From Burkholderiaceae bacterium (GTDB taxonomy: Bacteria > Pseudomonadota > Gammaproteobacteria > Burkholderiales > Burkholderiaceae_C), in assembly GCA_024235855.1 (NCBI GenBank), contig JACKLN010000001.1, forward strand, positions 496,001-560,000: a DNA stretch of 64,000 nt, read 5' to 3'. The notes below the pieces were generated by a model. That model did not search any database. It saw nothing but the letters and a program-made list of their open reading frames with translations, and had not been told where the DNA came from. The translations under genes were made by a program, and so were the position numbers. Of the stretch, positions 49,415-58,462 are shown in pieces (the first letter of the stretch is position 1; each line of letters opens with the position of its first letter).

Positions 49415-50197
49415 TCAGGCCTTGCGGCGGCGCGTGGCGGCCAGGCCGGCCAGCGCGAGGCCCGCGAGAGCCAGCGACGCCGGTTCGGGCACCTGCTGCT
49501 GCGCGCCGTTGCCGACGATCACCGTGATGTCGGTCCGCCCGACCAGGCCGCCGTTGCCGTCGCGCGCTTCGAGGAAGAACGAGTAGTTGCCGTCGATGTT
49601 CGGGTCGAAGTTGCCCGCGAACAGCACGCCGTCGTCGACGAATTCCATGTTGGCCGAGTTCTGCATCAGGCTGTTGCTGCCGAGCAGGGCGAGGAATGCG
49701 GCGTAGTCGCCCGACGGAGCCTCGACGCCGGCGCTCTGTGCGGTTGTGTTGTCGCCGAACGAATGGTCGTAGGCCATGCCCGTCAGGCTGTAGCTGTGCC
49801 ACGTGGTGCCGAAGCCGGCGTCGGAATCGATGCCGAGGATGAAGTCGTAGGCGGCCAGCTTCGCGCCGCCGGTGCCGCTGGCATCGGTGTTGACCGACCA
49901 CTCGAAGTTCCAGCGCGCCCGGCCCGAGAGGGTGCCGCCCGGGTTGCCGACGGCGTGGCTGAACGTGCCGTCGCCGTTGGCGTTGAAGGTGTTCTTGGGC
50001 AGGTTGTCGCCGACGTCGTAGCGGACCTTGGCACGCAGGGCCAATTCCATGTTGCCGGTCTGGTTGATCGTCCAGCCGCCGTCGGCATTGCCGCTGCCGA
50101 AGATGACGTTGCCGGCGATGTCGCTGTCGTGCACGATCGCGGCCTGGGTACCCGCGGACAGGAAGGCGGCCGTGATGGCCCACAGATGAAGTCGCAT
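49415..50197 (-). CDS. PEP-CTERM sorting-domain protein
   Basis: A 260-residue exported protein. A signal peptide (residues 1-19) precedes a Gly/Asn/Asp/Thr-rich beta-type body without cysteine. The C terminus is VPEPASLALAGLALAGLAATRRRKA, the PEP-CTERM tripartite signal: PEP motif, hydrophobic helix and Arg cluster, cleaved and sorted by exosortase. The body is of the kind linked to extracellular-matrix or biofilm formation. A GGAGGA ribosome-binding site precedes the ATG, and a sigma-54-like promoter lies about 90 bp upstream. No exosortase gene is in the window. Confidence 0.93.
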   Translation of the reverse strand: MRLHLWAITAAFLSAGTQAAIVHDSDIAGNVIFGSGNADGGWTINQTGNMELALRAKVRYDVGDNLPKNTFNANGDGTFSHAVGNPGGTLSGRARWNFEWSVNTDASGTGGAKLAAYDFILGIDSDAGFGTTWHSYSLTGMAYDHSFGDNTTAQSAGVEAPSGDYAAFLALLGSNSLMQNSANMEFVDDGVLFAGNFDPNIDGNYSFFLEARDGNGGLVGRTDITVIVGNGAQQQVPEPASLALAGLALAGLAATRRRKA

Positions 50198-50287
50198 GTT
50201 TCCTCCGGAATAAATCGCTGCCAGTTCGACTGAAATGTGCGACGGACTCGTTTATTGTTTGAACCAATCCGTCTGCATCTGTCGATA

Positions 50288-50302
50288 GCAGCATTTGTAC
50301 CA
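50288..50302 (-). promoter_or_regulatory. Sigma-54 type promoter of the PEP-CTERM gene
   Basis: The minus strand reads TGGTACAAATGCTGC: GG and GC lie ten bases apart, as in TGGCAC-N5-TTGC. Transcription would start near 50276, about 80 nt before the ATG. Control of PEP-CTERM genes by the sigma-54 activator PrsR is known from other bacteria. Confidence 0.6.
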
Positions 50303-50396
50303 ATCTGTTCCGGAGGTAAAAATCCTTCTGGATCAATAATTTGCGAACAGCACCTGATGTCGTTGCTTGATGGGTGTCAAGCGAGTCGACGGTGAT

Positions 50397-51404
50397 TCAG
50401 ACCTTGTAGTACCCCCGGTACCACGCGATGAACTTCGCCACGCCCTCCTGGATCGTGGTCTTGGGCGCGAACCCGGTCCAGTCGGTCAGCGCCTCCACGT
50501 CGGCATAGGTGGCCGGCACGTCGCCCGGCTGCATCGGCAGCATGTTCTTCTGCGCCGTGGTGCCCAGGGCGGTCTCGATGGCGCCGATGTAGTCCATCAG
50601 CGGCACCGGGTTGTGGTTGCCGATGTTGAAGACGCGGTAGGGCGCGTTGCTGGTGCCGGGGTCGGGTGCGTCGGCCGTGTACTCCGGGTTCGGCGTGGCT
50701 GGCCGGTCGCTGACGCGGATCACGCCTTCGACGATGTCGTCGATGTAGGTGAAGTCGCGCTGCATGTTCCCGTGGTTGAACACGTCGATCGGCCGGCCCT
50801 CGAGGATGGCTTTGGTGAACAGGAACAGCGCCATGTCCGGCCGGCCCCAGGGGCCATAGACGGTGAAGAAGCGCAGGCCGGTGGTGGGCAGGCCGAACAG
50901 GTGGCTGTAGGTGTGTGCCATCAGCTCGTTGGCCTTCTTCGTGGCCGCGTACAGGCTCACCGGGTGGTCCACGCTGTCGTGCACCGAGAACGGCATGCGC
51001 GTGTTGCCACCGTAGACGCTGGAGCTCGAGGCGTAGGTCAGGTGCTGCACCTGGGTGTGGCGGCAGCCCTCCAGGATGTTGGTGAAGCCCACGAGGTTGC
51101 TGTCCACGTAGGCGTGCGGGTTCTGCAGCGAGTAGCGCACGCCGGCCTGGGCGGCCAGGTGGATCACGCGGTCGAACTTCTCGGCGGCGAACAGCGCGGC
51201 CATGCCCTCGCGGTCGGCCACGTCCAGCTTCACGAAGCGGAAGTTGGCGTGCGCCTGCAGCCGCGCCAGGCGGTCCAGCTTCAGCTGCACCTCGTAGTAG
51301 TCGTTCAGGTTGTCCAGGCCGACCACCTCGTCGCCGCGTGCCAGCAGGCGCAGCGACGTGGTCATGCCGATGAAGCCGGCGGCGCCGGTGACGAGGATCT
51401 TCAT
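50397..51404 (-). CDS. UDP-glucuronate 4-epimerase / NAD-dependent nucleotide-sugar epimerase
   Basis: A 335-residue extended SDR. The NAD loop is [21 protein letters not shown] (residues about 5-25), the substrate loop has [10 protein letters not shown], and the catalytic Y-x3-K is YAATKK near residue 155 with S-S-S-S-V-Y upstream. Length and the [14 protein letters not shown] motif match the capsular-polysaccharide UDP-glucuronate 4-epimerase family (CapI/LspL). It makes UDP-galacturonate for surface polysaccharide or LPS. The PEP-CTERM gene lies downstream on the same strand with its own promoter. Confidence 0.88.
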   Translation of the reverse strand: MKILVTGAAGFIGMTTSLRLLARGDEVVGLDNLNDYYEVQLKLDRLARLQAHANFRFVKLDVADREGMAALFAAEKFDRVIHLAAQAGVRYSLQNPHAYVDSNLVGFTNILEGCRHTQVQHLTYASSSSVYGGNTRMPFSVHDSVDHPVSLYAATKKANELMAHTYSHLFGLPTTGLRFFTVYGPWGRPDMALFLFTKAILEGRPIDVFNHGNMQRDFTYIDDIVEGVIRVSDRPATPNPEYTADAPDPGTSNAPYRVFNIGNHNPVPLMDYIGAIETALGTTAQKNMLPMQPGDVPATYADVEALTDWTGFAPKTTIQEGVAKFIAWYRGYYKV

Positions 51405-51538
51405 GGGTGAGGCGCCCGGACCCGGGCTGCGCGGATGAGAACAGGGCATGATAGTCAGCGGGGCGCCGAGGGCTGCGTCGCGGCCCGGTGGCCCCGTGAT
51501 GAATTGGGCGCGCCAAGCCGCCCATGGGGAGTCGACGC

Positions 51539-52570
51539 ATGAACCTGTCCCGATTTCCGGCCCTGATCGTCGCGGCAGCGGCGCTGACCGCCTGCGGTGG
51601 TGGCGGCGGCACCGCACCCGCGGTGGACATCCCGACCGGGGTGCGCAGCGGTGTGGCCACCGCCGGTGCCGACATCAACGCCGGCAACGCGGCCAGCTTT
51701 GCCGGCCCGCTGGCGCGGGCGGTGCTCACTGGTGCCAGCGGTGACCTGCTGGACCCGACCGGTGGCACCACCGCAAGCCCCAGCGCGGCCGGGGGCCGCC
51801 CGGCGACAGCGGCCGCGACGCCCACGCTCGTGGGTGCGACGCTCATGCACTGGCTGGGGCATCTCCGTGCGGGTCAGCCGGCTGCCGTTGGCCGCCGCCA
51901 GGCGCTCGCGGTGGAGACCGAGGTCCTGCCCTGTGCCGTCTCGGGCACGCTGCAGGTCAGCTTCGACGACGCGGACAACGACCAGGCCATCAGTGCCGGT
52001 GACGTCATCGGCTTCCTGGCCTCGGCCTGTGTGGAGGATCCCGCACTGCCGGCGATCAACGGCGGGTTCACGATGACGGTCAACGCCGTGACGCTGGCCA
52101 GCGACGGCGAACCCACGGCGCTGGACGTTTCGGCCAGCTTCCAGGACTTCACGCTGGCGGGCTACGGCACGCTCAACGGCGCGTTCCGCCTGTGGGCGCG
52201 CCAGGAGACGGCGGCCAGCGCGCGCCTGCGCATCAGCTACCTCGGCACCCAGGTGAGCGAGCCCACGGGCGCGGCGGTGTACGACTTCGATGTCGACGGC
52301 CTGGCCAACGTGGCCACCGGCAGCTTCGAACTCGGCGGCGGCTTCGGCCTGGGCGGGCAGACCTACGCCATCGCCACGGTCACGCGCCTGGGCTACGCGG
52401 TGGACGCTTCGCCGTCCAGCGGTGAACTCCGGCTGCGCGACGCGGCCGGCGACGAGGTGCGCCTGCTGCCGCGCAGTGCGCTGAGCTTCGACCTCGAATA
52501 TTGGCCTGCCGGCGCGGCACAGCCGGCGCTGGTGCTGGACGATCTCCTCTGGGACGACTACACCGACTGA
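51539..52570 (+). CDS. Lipoprotein of unknown function
   Basis: A 343-residue protein whose signal ends in the lipobox ALTAC near residue 19, followed by a run of five glycines. The body is Ala/Gly/Thr-rich with beta-type strands, contains two later cysteines (LPCAV and SACVED) and ends in [23 protein letters not shown] resembles an EF-hand/dockerin-like calcium loop. A GGGGAG ribosome-binding site precedes the ATG at 51539. It is divergent from the epimerase gene. I recognise no family; outer-membrane or periplasmic anchoring is expected. Confidence 0.7.
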   Translation: MNLSRFPALIVAAAALTACGGGGGTAPAVDIPTGVRSGVATAGADINAGNAASFAGPLARAVLTGASGDLLDPTGGTTASPSAAGGRPATAAATPTLVGATLMHWLGHLRAGQPAAVGRRQALAVETEVLPCAVSGTLQVSFDDADNDQAISAGDVIGFLASACVEDPALPAINGGFTMTVNAVTLASDGEPTALDVSASFQDFTLAGYGTLNGAFRLWARQETAASARLRISYLGTQVSEPTGAAVYDFDVDGLANVATGSFELGGGFGLGGQTYAIATVTRLGYAVDASPSSGELRLRDAAGDEVRLLPRSALSFDLEYWPAGAAQPALVLDDLLWDDYTD

Positions 52571-52591
52571 TGTCGTCGCGGCGCCGGCGGC

Positions 52592-54109
52592 TCAGGCCGC
52601 CGGCGCCGGCACGTTCCAGCGCTGGGTCACGTCGCCAGCGCCGTTGACGCTTTCCAGCTGCACACCGAAGCCCCAGAGCCGGGCGACGTGCTTCAGTACC
52701 TCCTGCGCCGTGTCGTGCAGCGGCCGGTCGCGGTGCTGGAAGTGGCGCAGCGTGAGGCTGCGGTCGCCGCGCAGGTTGACGTTCCAGACCTGGATGTTGG
52801 GCTCGCGCGAGCCCAGGTCGTACTGGCGGCTGAGGCCCTCGCGCACCGCCCGGTAGCCGGCGTCGTCGTGGATGGCGGAGACCTCCAGCTCGCTCTGCCG
52901 CTCGTCGTCGACGATGGCGAACAGGCGCAGTTCGCGCATCAGCTTCGGGCTCAGGTACTGGCCGATGAAGCTCTCGTCCTTGAAGTTGCGCATCGCGTGG
53001 TCCAGCGTCGTCAGCCAGTCGCTGCCGGCGATGTCGGGGAACCAGGCGCGGTCCTCGTCGGTGGGCTTCCGGCAGATGCGCTCGATGTCGGTGTACATCG
53101 CGAAGCCCAGCGCATAGGGGTTGATGCCGCTGTAGGCCTTGTGCCCCACCGGCGGCTGGTAGATCACGTTGGTGTGGCTCTTGAGCCATTCGATCATCAC
53201 GCCGTCGCTCAGCCAGCCGCCGTCGTACATGGTGTTGAGCAGCCGGTGGTGCCAGAAGGTGGCCCAGCCCTCGTTCATCACCTGCGTCTGGCGCTGCGGG
53301 TAGAAGTACTGCGACACCTTGCGCACGATGCGCACGATCTCGCGCTGCCACGGCTCCAGCAGCGGCGCGTTCTTCTCGATGAAGTACAGCAGGTTCTCCT
53401 GCGGCTCCTCGGGGAAGCGCTTGAGCTCCGGGGCGCTGCTGTCGGCATCGGCTCGCCGCGGCAGCGTGCGCCAGAGGTCGTTGACCTGCTGCTGCGCGTA
53501 GGCCTCGCGGTCGCGCTGCTCGGCCAGCTCCTGCGCCAGCGTCTTGCGCGTGGGGCGGCGGTAGCGGTCCACGCCGTGGTTGGCCAGCGCGTGGCAGCTG
53601 TCGAGGAAGGCCTCCACCGCATCGAGCCCGTGCTTCTCCTCGCACTTGGCCACGTAGTCCTTGGCGTAGACCAGGTAGTCGATGATGGCCGACGCGTCGG
53701 TCCACATGCGGAACAGGTAGTTGCCCTTGAAGAAGCTGTTGTGGCCGTAGGCGGCGTGCGCGATGACGAGCGCCTGCATCGCCATCGTGTTCTCCTCCAT
53801 CAGGTAGCTGATGCAGGGGTTGGAGTTGATGACGATCTCGTAGGCCAGGCCCATGTGGCCGCGCTTGTAGTTCTTCTCGGTGGCGATGAACTCCTTGCCG
53901 TAGCTCCAGTGCCGGTAGTTCACCGGCATGCCCACGCTGGCGTAGGCGTCCATCATCTGCTCGGCGGTGATGATCTCCAGCTGGTTGGGGTAGGTGTCCA
54001 GCCGGAACGATTCGGCCGTCGCGCGGATCACCGCGTGGTAGTCCTCGATGAGGTCGAAGGACCAGTCGCTGGGGCCGGGAAGCGGCTTCCTGGGAAAGTC
54101 TCGGCTCAT
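52592..54109 (-). CDS. SpoVR-family protein
   Basis: A 505-residue protein of the SpoVR/YcgB family, whose molecular function is unknown. RHWSYGKEF near residue 67, GLAYEIVINSNPCISYLMEENTM near 88-110 and the HHRLLNTMYDGG segment near 297 are family landmarks; MNEGWATFWHHRLL is also highly conserved. Third gene of the yeaG-yeaH-spoVR operon: its start overlaps the yeaH stop by four bases. In other bacteria this trio responds to stationary phase, nitrogen limitation and other stress. Confidence 0.92.
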   Translation of the reverse strand: MSRDFPRKPLPGPSDWSFDLIEDYHAVIRATAESFRLDTYPNQLEIITAEQMMDAYASVGMPVNYRHWSYGKEFIATEKNYKRGHMGLAYEIVINSNPCISYLMEENTMAMQALVIAHAAYGHNSFFKGNYLFRMWTDASAIIDYLVYAKDYVAKCEEKHGLDAVEAFLDSCHALANHGVDRYRRPTRKTLAQELAEQRDREAYAQQQVNDLWRTLPRRADADSSAPELKRFPEEPQENLLYFIEKNAPLLEPWQREIVRIVRKVSQYFYPQRQTQVMNEGWATFWHHRLLNTMYDGGWLSDGVMIEWLKSHTNVIYQPPVGHKAYSGINPYALGFAMYTDIERICRKPTDEDRAWFPDIAGSDWLTTLDHAMRNFKDESFIGQYLSPKLMRELRLFAIVDDERQSELEVSAIHDDAGYRAVREGLSRQYDLGSREPNIQVWNVNLRGDRSLTLRHFQHRDRPLHDTAQEVLKHVARLWGFGVQLESVNGAGDVTQRWNVPAPAA

Positions 54110-55374
54110 GCTGCCTTCGCCCCTTCCTTCCTGAACAGGTCGCGGAACACCGGGTAGATCTGGTCGGCGCTGATGGCCTTGCGCATCGCGAAGTGCTTCT
54201 GGCCTTCGAGCAGCTGGGTGTATTCCTCCCAGAGGTTCTGCTCCTCCTCCGCCACCTGCACGTAGGCGTAGTAGCGCACCAGTGGCAGGATCTTCTCGGC
54301 CAGGATCTCGCGGCAGCGGCCGCTGTCGTGGTGCCAGTTGTCGCCGTCGCTGGCCTGCGCGCCGTAGATGTTCCACTGCGCCGGGTCGTAGCGCGCGCGG
54401 ATGATCTCCTCCATCAGCACCAGCGCGCTGCTGACCACGGTGCCGCCGGTCTCGCGGGCGTGGAAGAAGTTCTCCTCGTCCACCTCCTGCGCCTGCGTGT
54501 GGTGGCGGATGAAGACGAGCTCGATCTTCTCGTAGTGGCGCGTCAGGAACAGGTACAGCAGGATGAAGAAGCGCTTGCTGAGTTCCTTGCGCTGCTCGTC
54601 CATCGAGCCGGAGACGTCCATCAGGCAGAACATCACCGCCTTGCTGGTGGGCACCGGCACGCGCACGCGGTTGCGAAAGCGCAGGTCGATCGGGTCCAGG
54701 TAGGGGATGCGCTCGAGCCGGCGCTTCAGCGCGGCGATCTCGGCGCGCAGTTCAGGCGCCTCGGGGTGGTCGGGGCCCAGAGCCTCCAGCCGTTCCTCCA
54801 TCTCGCGCAGCTCGCGCCGCGAGCCGGCGCCGATGGCGATGCGCCGCCCGATGGCACCACGCAGGCTGCGCACCACGTGCAGGTTGTTGGGCGTGCCGTC
54901 GCTGCTGAAGCCGGCACGCTGGTGCTTCCACTCCGGCACTTCGGCCAGTTGCGTGCGCACCAGGTGCGGCAGGGCCAGGTCCTCGAAGAAGACCTGCATG
55001 AACTCTTCCTTGCTCAGCGCGAAGGCGAAGTCGTCCTCGCCTTCGCCGGAGTCGCTGGCCTGGCCCTTGCCCGAGCCGCCGCCACCGCCGCCTTCCGGGC
55101 GCTTGATGCGGTCGCCCTTGATGAAGTCGCGGTTGCCCGGGTGCACCACCTCGCGGATGCCACCCTGGCCGTGGCCGAACACCGGCTCGGAGAGGTCCCG
55201 CTTGGGGATGTGGATCTCCTCGCCGCGCTCGATGTCGCGGATGCCGCGACCGTCGATGGCGCGCTTGACGGCTTCCTTGACCTGGTCCTTGTAGCGGCGC
55301 AGGAAACGCTCGCGGTTGCCGATGGACTTGTTCTTGCCCGCCAGCCGCCGGTCGATGATGCTCTGAAGGGCCAT
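54106..55374 (-). CDS. yeaH: YeaH/YhbH-family (DUF444) protein
   Basis: A 422-residue protein. The N-terminal part is basic (SIGNRERFLRRYKDQVKEAVKRAI), residues about 92-115 form a Gly/Ser-rich flexible segment, and the C-terminal half is a von Willebrand A-like domain whose metal site is DVSGSM at residues 253-258. It works with the PrkA-type kinase encoded upstream, from which it is separated by 90 bp of palindromic sequence. The stop overlaps the spoVR ATG. Confidence 0.93.
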   Translation of the reverse strand: MALQSIIDRRLAGKNKSIGNRERFLRRYKDQVKEAVKRAIDGRGIRDIERGEEIHIPKRDLSEPVFGHGQGGIREVVHPGNRDFIKGDRIKRPEGGGGGGSGKGQASDSGEGEDDFAFALSKEEFMQVFFEDLALPHLVRTQLAEVPEWKHQRAGFSSDGTPNNLHVVRSLRGAIGRRIAIGAGSRRELREMEERLEALGPDHPEAPELRAEIAALKRRLERIPYLDPIDLRFRNRVRVPVPTSKAVMFCLMDVSGSMDEQRKELSKRFFILLYLFLTRHYEKIELVFIRHHTQAQEVDEENFFHARETGGTVVSSALVLMEEIIRARYDPAQWNIYGAQASDGDNWHHDSGRCREILAEKILPLVRYYAYVQVAEEEQNLWEEYTQLLEGQKHFAMRKAISADQIYPVFRDLFRKEGAKAA

Positions 55375-55464
55375 CCTGTCAGCCCCCGGTGCGCGGAGTA
55401 CCGCGCACCACCCCCCGAGGGGGTCGCGGCCGCCTTGGGGCGGCCCGGCGCCGGCCGCGCGCGC
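55375..55464. repeat. Tandem hairpins between yeaG and yeaH
   Basis: Two clear inverted repeats lie in 90 bp: GGTGCGCGG (55388-55396) with CCGCGCACC (55401-55409) around an AGTA loop, and GGCCGCC (55428-55434) with GGCGGCC (55439-55445) around a 4-base loop; CCCCCGAGGGGG lies between them. They probably protect the upstream yeaG mRNA and lower yeaH-spoVR expression. Compare the spacer at 3472-3617. Confidence 0.65.
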
Positions 55465-57387
55465 TCACGAGCTCTTCCTCACGCGCAGGTACCACTCGCA
55501 CAGCAGCCTCACCTGCTTGGAGGTGTAGCCCTTGGCCTCCATGCGGGTGACGAAGTCGTCGTGCTTCTTGGCCTCGTCGGCGCTGGCCTTGGCGTTGAAG
55601 CTGATCACCGGCAACAGCTCCTCGGTGTTGGAGAACATCTTCTTCTCGATCACCGTGCGCAGCTTCTCGTAGCTGGTCCACACCGGGTTGTTGCCCTGGT
55701 TGTTGGCGCGCGCGCGCAGCACGAAGTTGACGATCTCGTTGCGGAAGTCCTTCGGGTTGGCGATGCCGGCGGGCTTCTCGATCTTCTCCAGCTCGGCGTT
55801 CAGCGCCGCGCGGTCGAAGACCTCGCCGGTGTCGGTGTCGCGGTACTCGTGGTCCTGAATCCAGTAGTCGGCGTAGGTGACGTAGCGGTCGAAGATGTTC
55901 TGCCCGTACTCGCTGTAGCTCTCCAGGTACGCGGTCTGGATCTCCTTGCCGATGAACTCGGCGTAGCGCGGCGCCAGCTGCTCCTTGATGAAGCCCACGT
56001 ACTTCTGCTCCACCTCGGCCGGGAACTGCTCGCGCTCGATCTGCTGCTCCAGCACGTACATCAGGTGCACCGGGTTGGCGGCGACCTCGGTGCTGTCGAA
56101 GTTGAAGACCTTGGAGATGATCTTGTAGGCAAAGCGCGTGCTGATGCCGCTCATGCCCTCGTCCACGCCGGCGTAGTCGCGGTACTCCTGGATGCTCTTG
56201 GCGCGCGGGTCGGTGTCCTTGAGGTTCTCGCCGTCGTAGACCAGCATCTTGCTGAACAGGCTGCTGTTCTCCGGCTCCTTCAGCCGCGTGAGGATGGCGA
56301 ACTGCGCCATCATCTTCAGCGTGCCCGGCGCGCAGGTGGCCTGGGCCAGGCTGCTGTGCTTGAGCAGCTTCTCGTAGATCTTGACCTCCTCGCTCACGCG
56401 CAGGCAGTACGGCACCTTGACGATGTAGATGCGGTCCAGGAAGGCCTCGTTGTTCTTGTTGTTGCGGAAGGCCTTCCACTCGCTCTCGTTGCTGTGCGCC
56501 AGCACCACGCCGTCGAAGGGCATGGCGCCGAAGCCCTCGGTGCCCTTGAAGTTGCCTTCCTGCGTGGCCGTCAGCAGCGGGTGCAGCACCTTGATCGGCG
56601 CCTTGAACATCTCCACGAATTCCAGCAGGCCCTGGTTGCTCAGGCACAGGCCGCCGCTGTAGCTGTAGGCGTCCGGGTCGTCCTGCGCGTAGCTTTCCAG
56701 CTTGCGGATGTCGACCTTGCCCACCAGGCTGGAGATGTCCTGGTTGTTCTCGTCGCCCGGCTCGGTCTTGCTGATGCCCACCTGCTTGAGGATGCTGGGG
56801 TGGCGCTTGATGACCTTGAACTTGCGGATGTCACCGCCGAACTCCTCCAGCCGCTTGACGGCCCAGGGGCTCATGATGCGGTTGAGGTAGCGGCTGGGGA
56901 TGCCGAATTCCTGCTCCAGGATGGGGCCGTCCTCCACCGGGTCGAACAGGCCCAGCGGGCTCTCGTTCACCGGGCTGCCCTTGAGCGCATAGAACGGCAC
57001 CTGCTCCATCAGTTGCTTGAGCCTTTCGGCGATGCTGCTCTTGCCGCCACCCACCGGGCCCAGCAGGTAGAGGATCTGCTTCTTCTCCTCCAGGCCCTGC
57101 GCGGCGTGGCGGAAGTAGGAGACCACCTGCTCGATGGCGTCCTCCATGCCGTAGAACTCGGCGAAGGCCGGGTAGACCTTGATCACCTTGTTCTGGAAGA
57201 TGCGCGACAGCCGCGGGTCGTTGCGGGTGTCGATCGTCGTCGGCTCGCCGATGGCCTGCAGCATGCGTTCGGCGGCGGTGGCGTAGGCCAGCGGGTTGCG
57301 CTTGCACTCGGCGAGGTAGTCCTCGAGCGAGAGCTCTTCCTCCCGGGTGCGCTCGTAGCGCGCGGCGAAGCTGCTGATGACGTCCAT
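55465..57387 (-). CDS. yeaG: PrkA-family serine protein kinase
   Basis: A 640-residue protein with an AAA+ domain in its N-terminal half (Walker A GPVGGGKSS at residues 110-118) and the PrkA kinase-like C-terminal domain. MDVISSFAARYERTREEELSLEDYLAECKRNP is the typical beginning. In E. coli YeaG is a stress-induced Ser/Thr kinase acting with YeaH. The ATG at 57387 is preceded by a GCAGGAGA ribosome-binding site. It is the promoter-proximal gene of the operon and its control region is in the 340-bp gap before otsB. Confidence 0.94.
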   Translation of the reverse strand: MDVISSFAARYERTREEELSLEDYLAECKRNPLAYATAAERMLQAIGEPTTIDTRNDPRLSRIFQNKVIKVYPAFAEFYGMEDAIEQVVSYFRHAAQGLEEKKQILYLLGPVGGGKSSIAERLKQLMEQVPFYALKGSPVNESPLGLFDPVEDGPILEQEFGIPSRYLNRIMSPWAVKRLEEFGGDIRKFKVIKRHPSILKQVGISKTEPGDENNQDISSLVGKVDIRKLESYAQDDPDAYSYSGGLCLSNQGLLEFVEMFKAPIKVLHPLLTATQEGNFKGTEGFGAMPFDGVVLAHSNESEWKAFRNNKNNEAFLDRIYIVKVPYCLRVSEEVKIYEKLLKHSSLAQATCAPGTLKMMAQFAILTRLKEPENSSLFSKMLVYDGENLKDTDPRAKSIQEYRDYAGVDEGMSGISTRFAYKIISKVFNFDSTEVAANPVHLMYVLEQQIEREQFPAEVEQKYVGFIKEQLAPRYAEFIGKEIQTAYLESYSEYGQNIFDRYVTYADYWIQDHEYRDTDTGEVFDRAALNAELEKIEKPAGIANPKDFRNEIVNFVLRARANNQGNNPVWTSYEKLRTVIEKKMFSNTEELLPVISFNAKASADEAKKHDDFVTRMEAKGYTSKQVRLLCEWYLRVRKSS

Positions 57388-57562
57388 GCGGATCTCCTGC
57401 GGTGACAGCGGCCGGCACCCGCCTTGCGGCGTGGCACCGGGCCAGGGAAGTTCTGGTGACGTCCCGGCTTCACTGGCCCGGGCGCCATCAGAGCTTTCCG
57501 TCTCAGGCTCGCATGTGCGTACCTTGCATCATGCGGCGCCCTGTCAAAGGGAGACAAGCACC

Positions 57563-57622
57563 ATGTTCACATCGCAGTTCTGTCCGATCAAAGTGAATGG
57601 CTATTCCGGCTCTGCAAGCTAG
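57563..57622 (+). CDS. Possible 19-codon micro-ORF with strong ribosome-binding site
   Basis: An ATG at 57563 follows AAGGGAGACAAGCACC, a good Shine-Dalgarno at suitable spacing, and the frame ends at TAG 57620-57622 after 19 codons. The product (MFTSQFCPIK...) resembles nothing known to me. It could be a leader peptide or chance. It is upstream of otsB by about 105 bp. Confidence 0.25.
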   Translation: MFTSQFCPIKVNGYSGSAS

Positions 57623-57715
57623 CAATCTCTGCGCCACGAAGGCGCCTGAGCCGTCAACGCAGCGGTGATCCTTCACGCTGACCGCCCGCCGCCGAGGGGG
57701 CATCGGGAATTGCGC

Positions 57716-57721
57716 TAACGT
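57716..57721 (+). promoter_or_regulatory. -10-like TAACGT, leaderless start of otsB
   Basis: TAACGT ends 6 nt before the otsB ATG at 57728, again without a Shine-Dalgarno. Confidence 0.35.
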
Positions 57722-57727
57722 CGGCAC

Positions 57728-58462
57728 ATGCCCGACCTGCCGCCGCTGATCGCGGCCGACGCTGCGCTCTTCTTCGACTTCGACGGCACCCTGGCCGACA
57801 TTGCTCCGCGACCCGACGCCGTGCGCGTGCAGCCGTTCGTGCAGCAGGCGCTGGGCGCGGTGCAGCGGCGACTGGGCGGCGCGCTGGCGGTGCTGAGCGG
57901 CCGTCCGGTGGCGGAAATCGACCACCATCTGCAGCCGCTGCTGCTGCCGGCGGCCGGCCAGCACGGCGCCGAGCGCCGCGATGCGCGGGGCGCCTGGCAC
58001 CGCGTGCCGCCGCCGCCGCTGGCCGCGGTGCTGGCGCCGCTGCAGGCGCTGGTGCAGGCGCACCCGGCGCTGGTGCTGGAGGTCAAGACCGCCGCGCTGG
58101 CCCTGCACTGGCGCGCCGACCCGTCGTTGGCGGCGGCCTGCCGCGCGGCGATGAAGGTGGCACAGGGCGTGCTCCCGGACATGGCCTTGATGGAGGGCAA
58201 GATGGTGCTGGAACTGAAACCCGCGGCGGCCGACAAGGGCCGCGCGCTGCAGGCCTTCATGGCGGAGCCGCCCTTCGCCGGACGCACGCCCTGGTTCTTC
58301 GGCGACGACGTCACCGACGAGGCCGGGTTCGATGCCGTGCAGGCGCTGGGCGGCGTGGCTGTCAAGGTGGGCGACGGCGACACCGTCGCGCGCTGGCGGC
58401 TGCCCGACCCGGCAGCGGTGCACGGCTGGCTGGAGGCGCAGGCGGTGGAGGCACGCGCGTGA
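57728..58462 (+). CDS. otsB: Trehalose-6-phosphate phosphatase
   Basis: HAD-family phosphatase that releases trehalose from trehalose 6-phosphate. The 244-residue protein has motif I FFDFDGTLADI (residues about 16-26), motif II-like AVLSGRPV near 56-63, the cap segment with KMVLELKPAAADKGRAL near 158-174 and motif IV FFGDDVTDEAGF near 190-201. The GH15 gene start overlaps the stop (GTGA). It is the first gene of the otsB-GH15-otsA group. Confidence 0.94.
   Translation: MPDLPPLIAADAALFFDFDGTLADIAPRPDAVRVQPFVQQALGAVQRRLGGALAVLSGRPVAEIDHHLQPLLLPAAGQHGAERRDARGAWHRVPPPPLAAVLAPLQALVQAHPALVLEVKTAALALHWRADPSLAAACRAAMKVAQGVLPDMALMEGKMVLELKPAAADKGRALQAFMAEPPFAGRTPWFFGDDVTDEAGFDAVQALGGVAVKVGDGDTVARWRLPDPAAVHGWLEAQAVEARA

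Larger units (their letters stand above)
57388..57727. other. 340-bp divergent control region of yeaG and otsB
   Basis: It holds the yeaG ribosome-binding site, a possible 19-codon reading frame (57563-57622), the otsB -10-like box (57716-57721) and a somewhat A+T-richer centre (57490-57640). Two stress operons, yeaG-yeaH-spoVR and otsB-GH15-otsA, start here in opposite directions, so shared stress control is plausible. No sigma-54 GG-N10-GC site stood out. Confidence 0.5.

Noticed and set aside
50198..50396. Lower-GC gap considered as a remnant mobile element
   Set aside because: No inverted repeats, transposase fragments or target duplication were seen. Promoter function for the PEP-CTERM gene explains it adequately.
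54193..57405. Over-1000-codon open frame on the plus strand opposite yeaG and yeaH
   Set aside because: It mirrors two conserved genes; the product is Leu/Val/His-rich without domains. Stop codons are rare in the antisense frame because of GC content.
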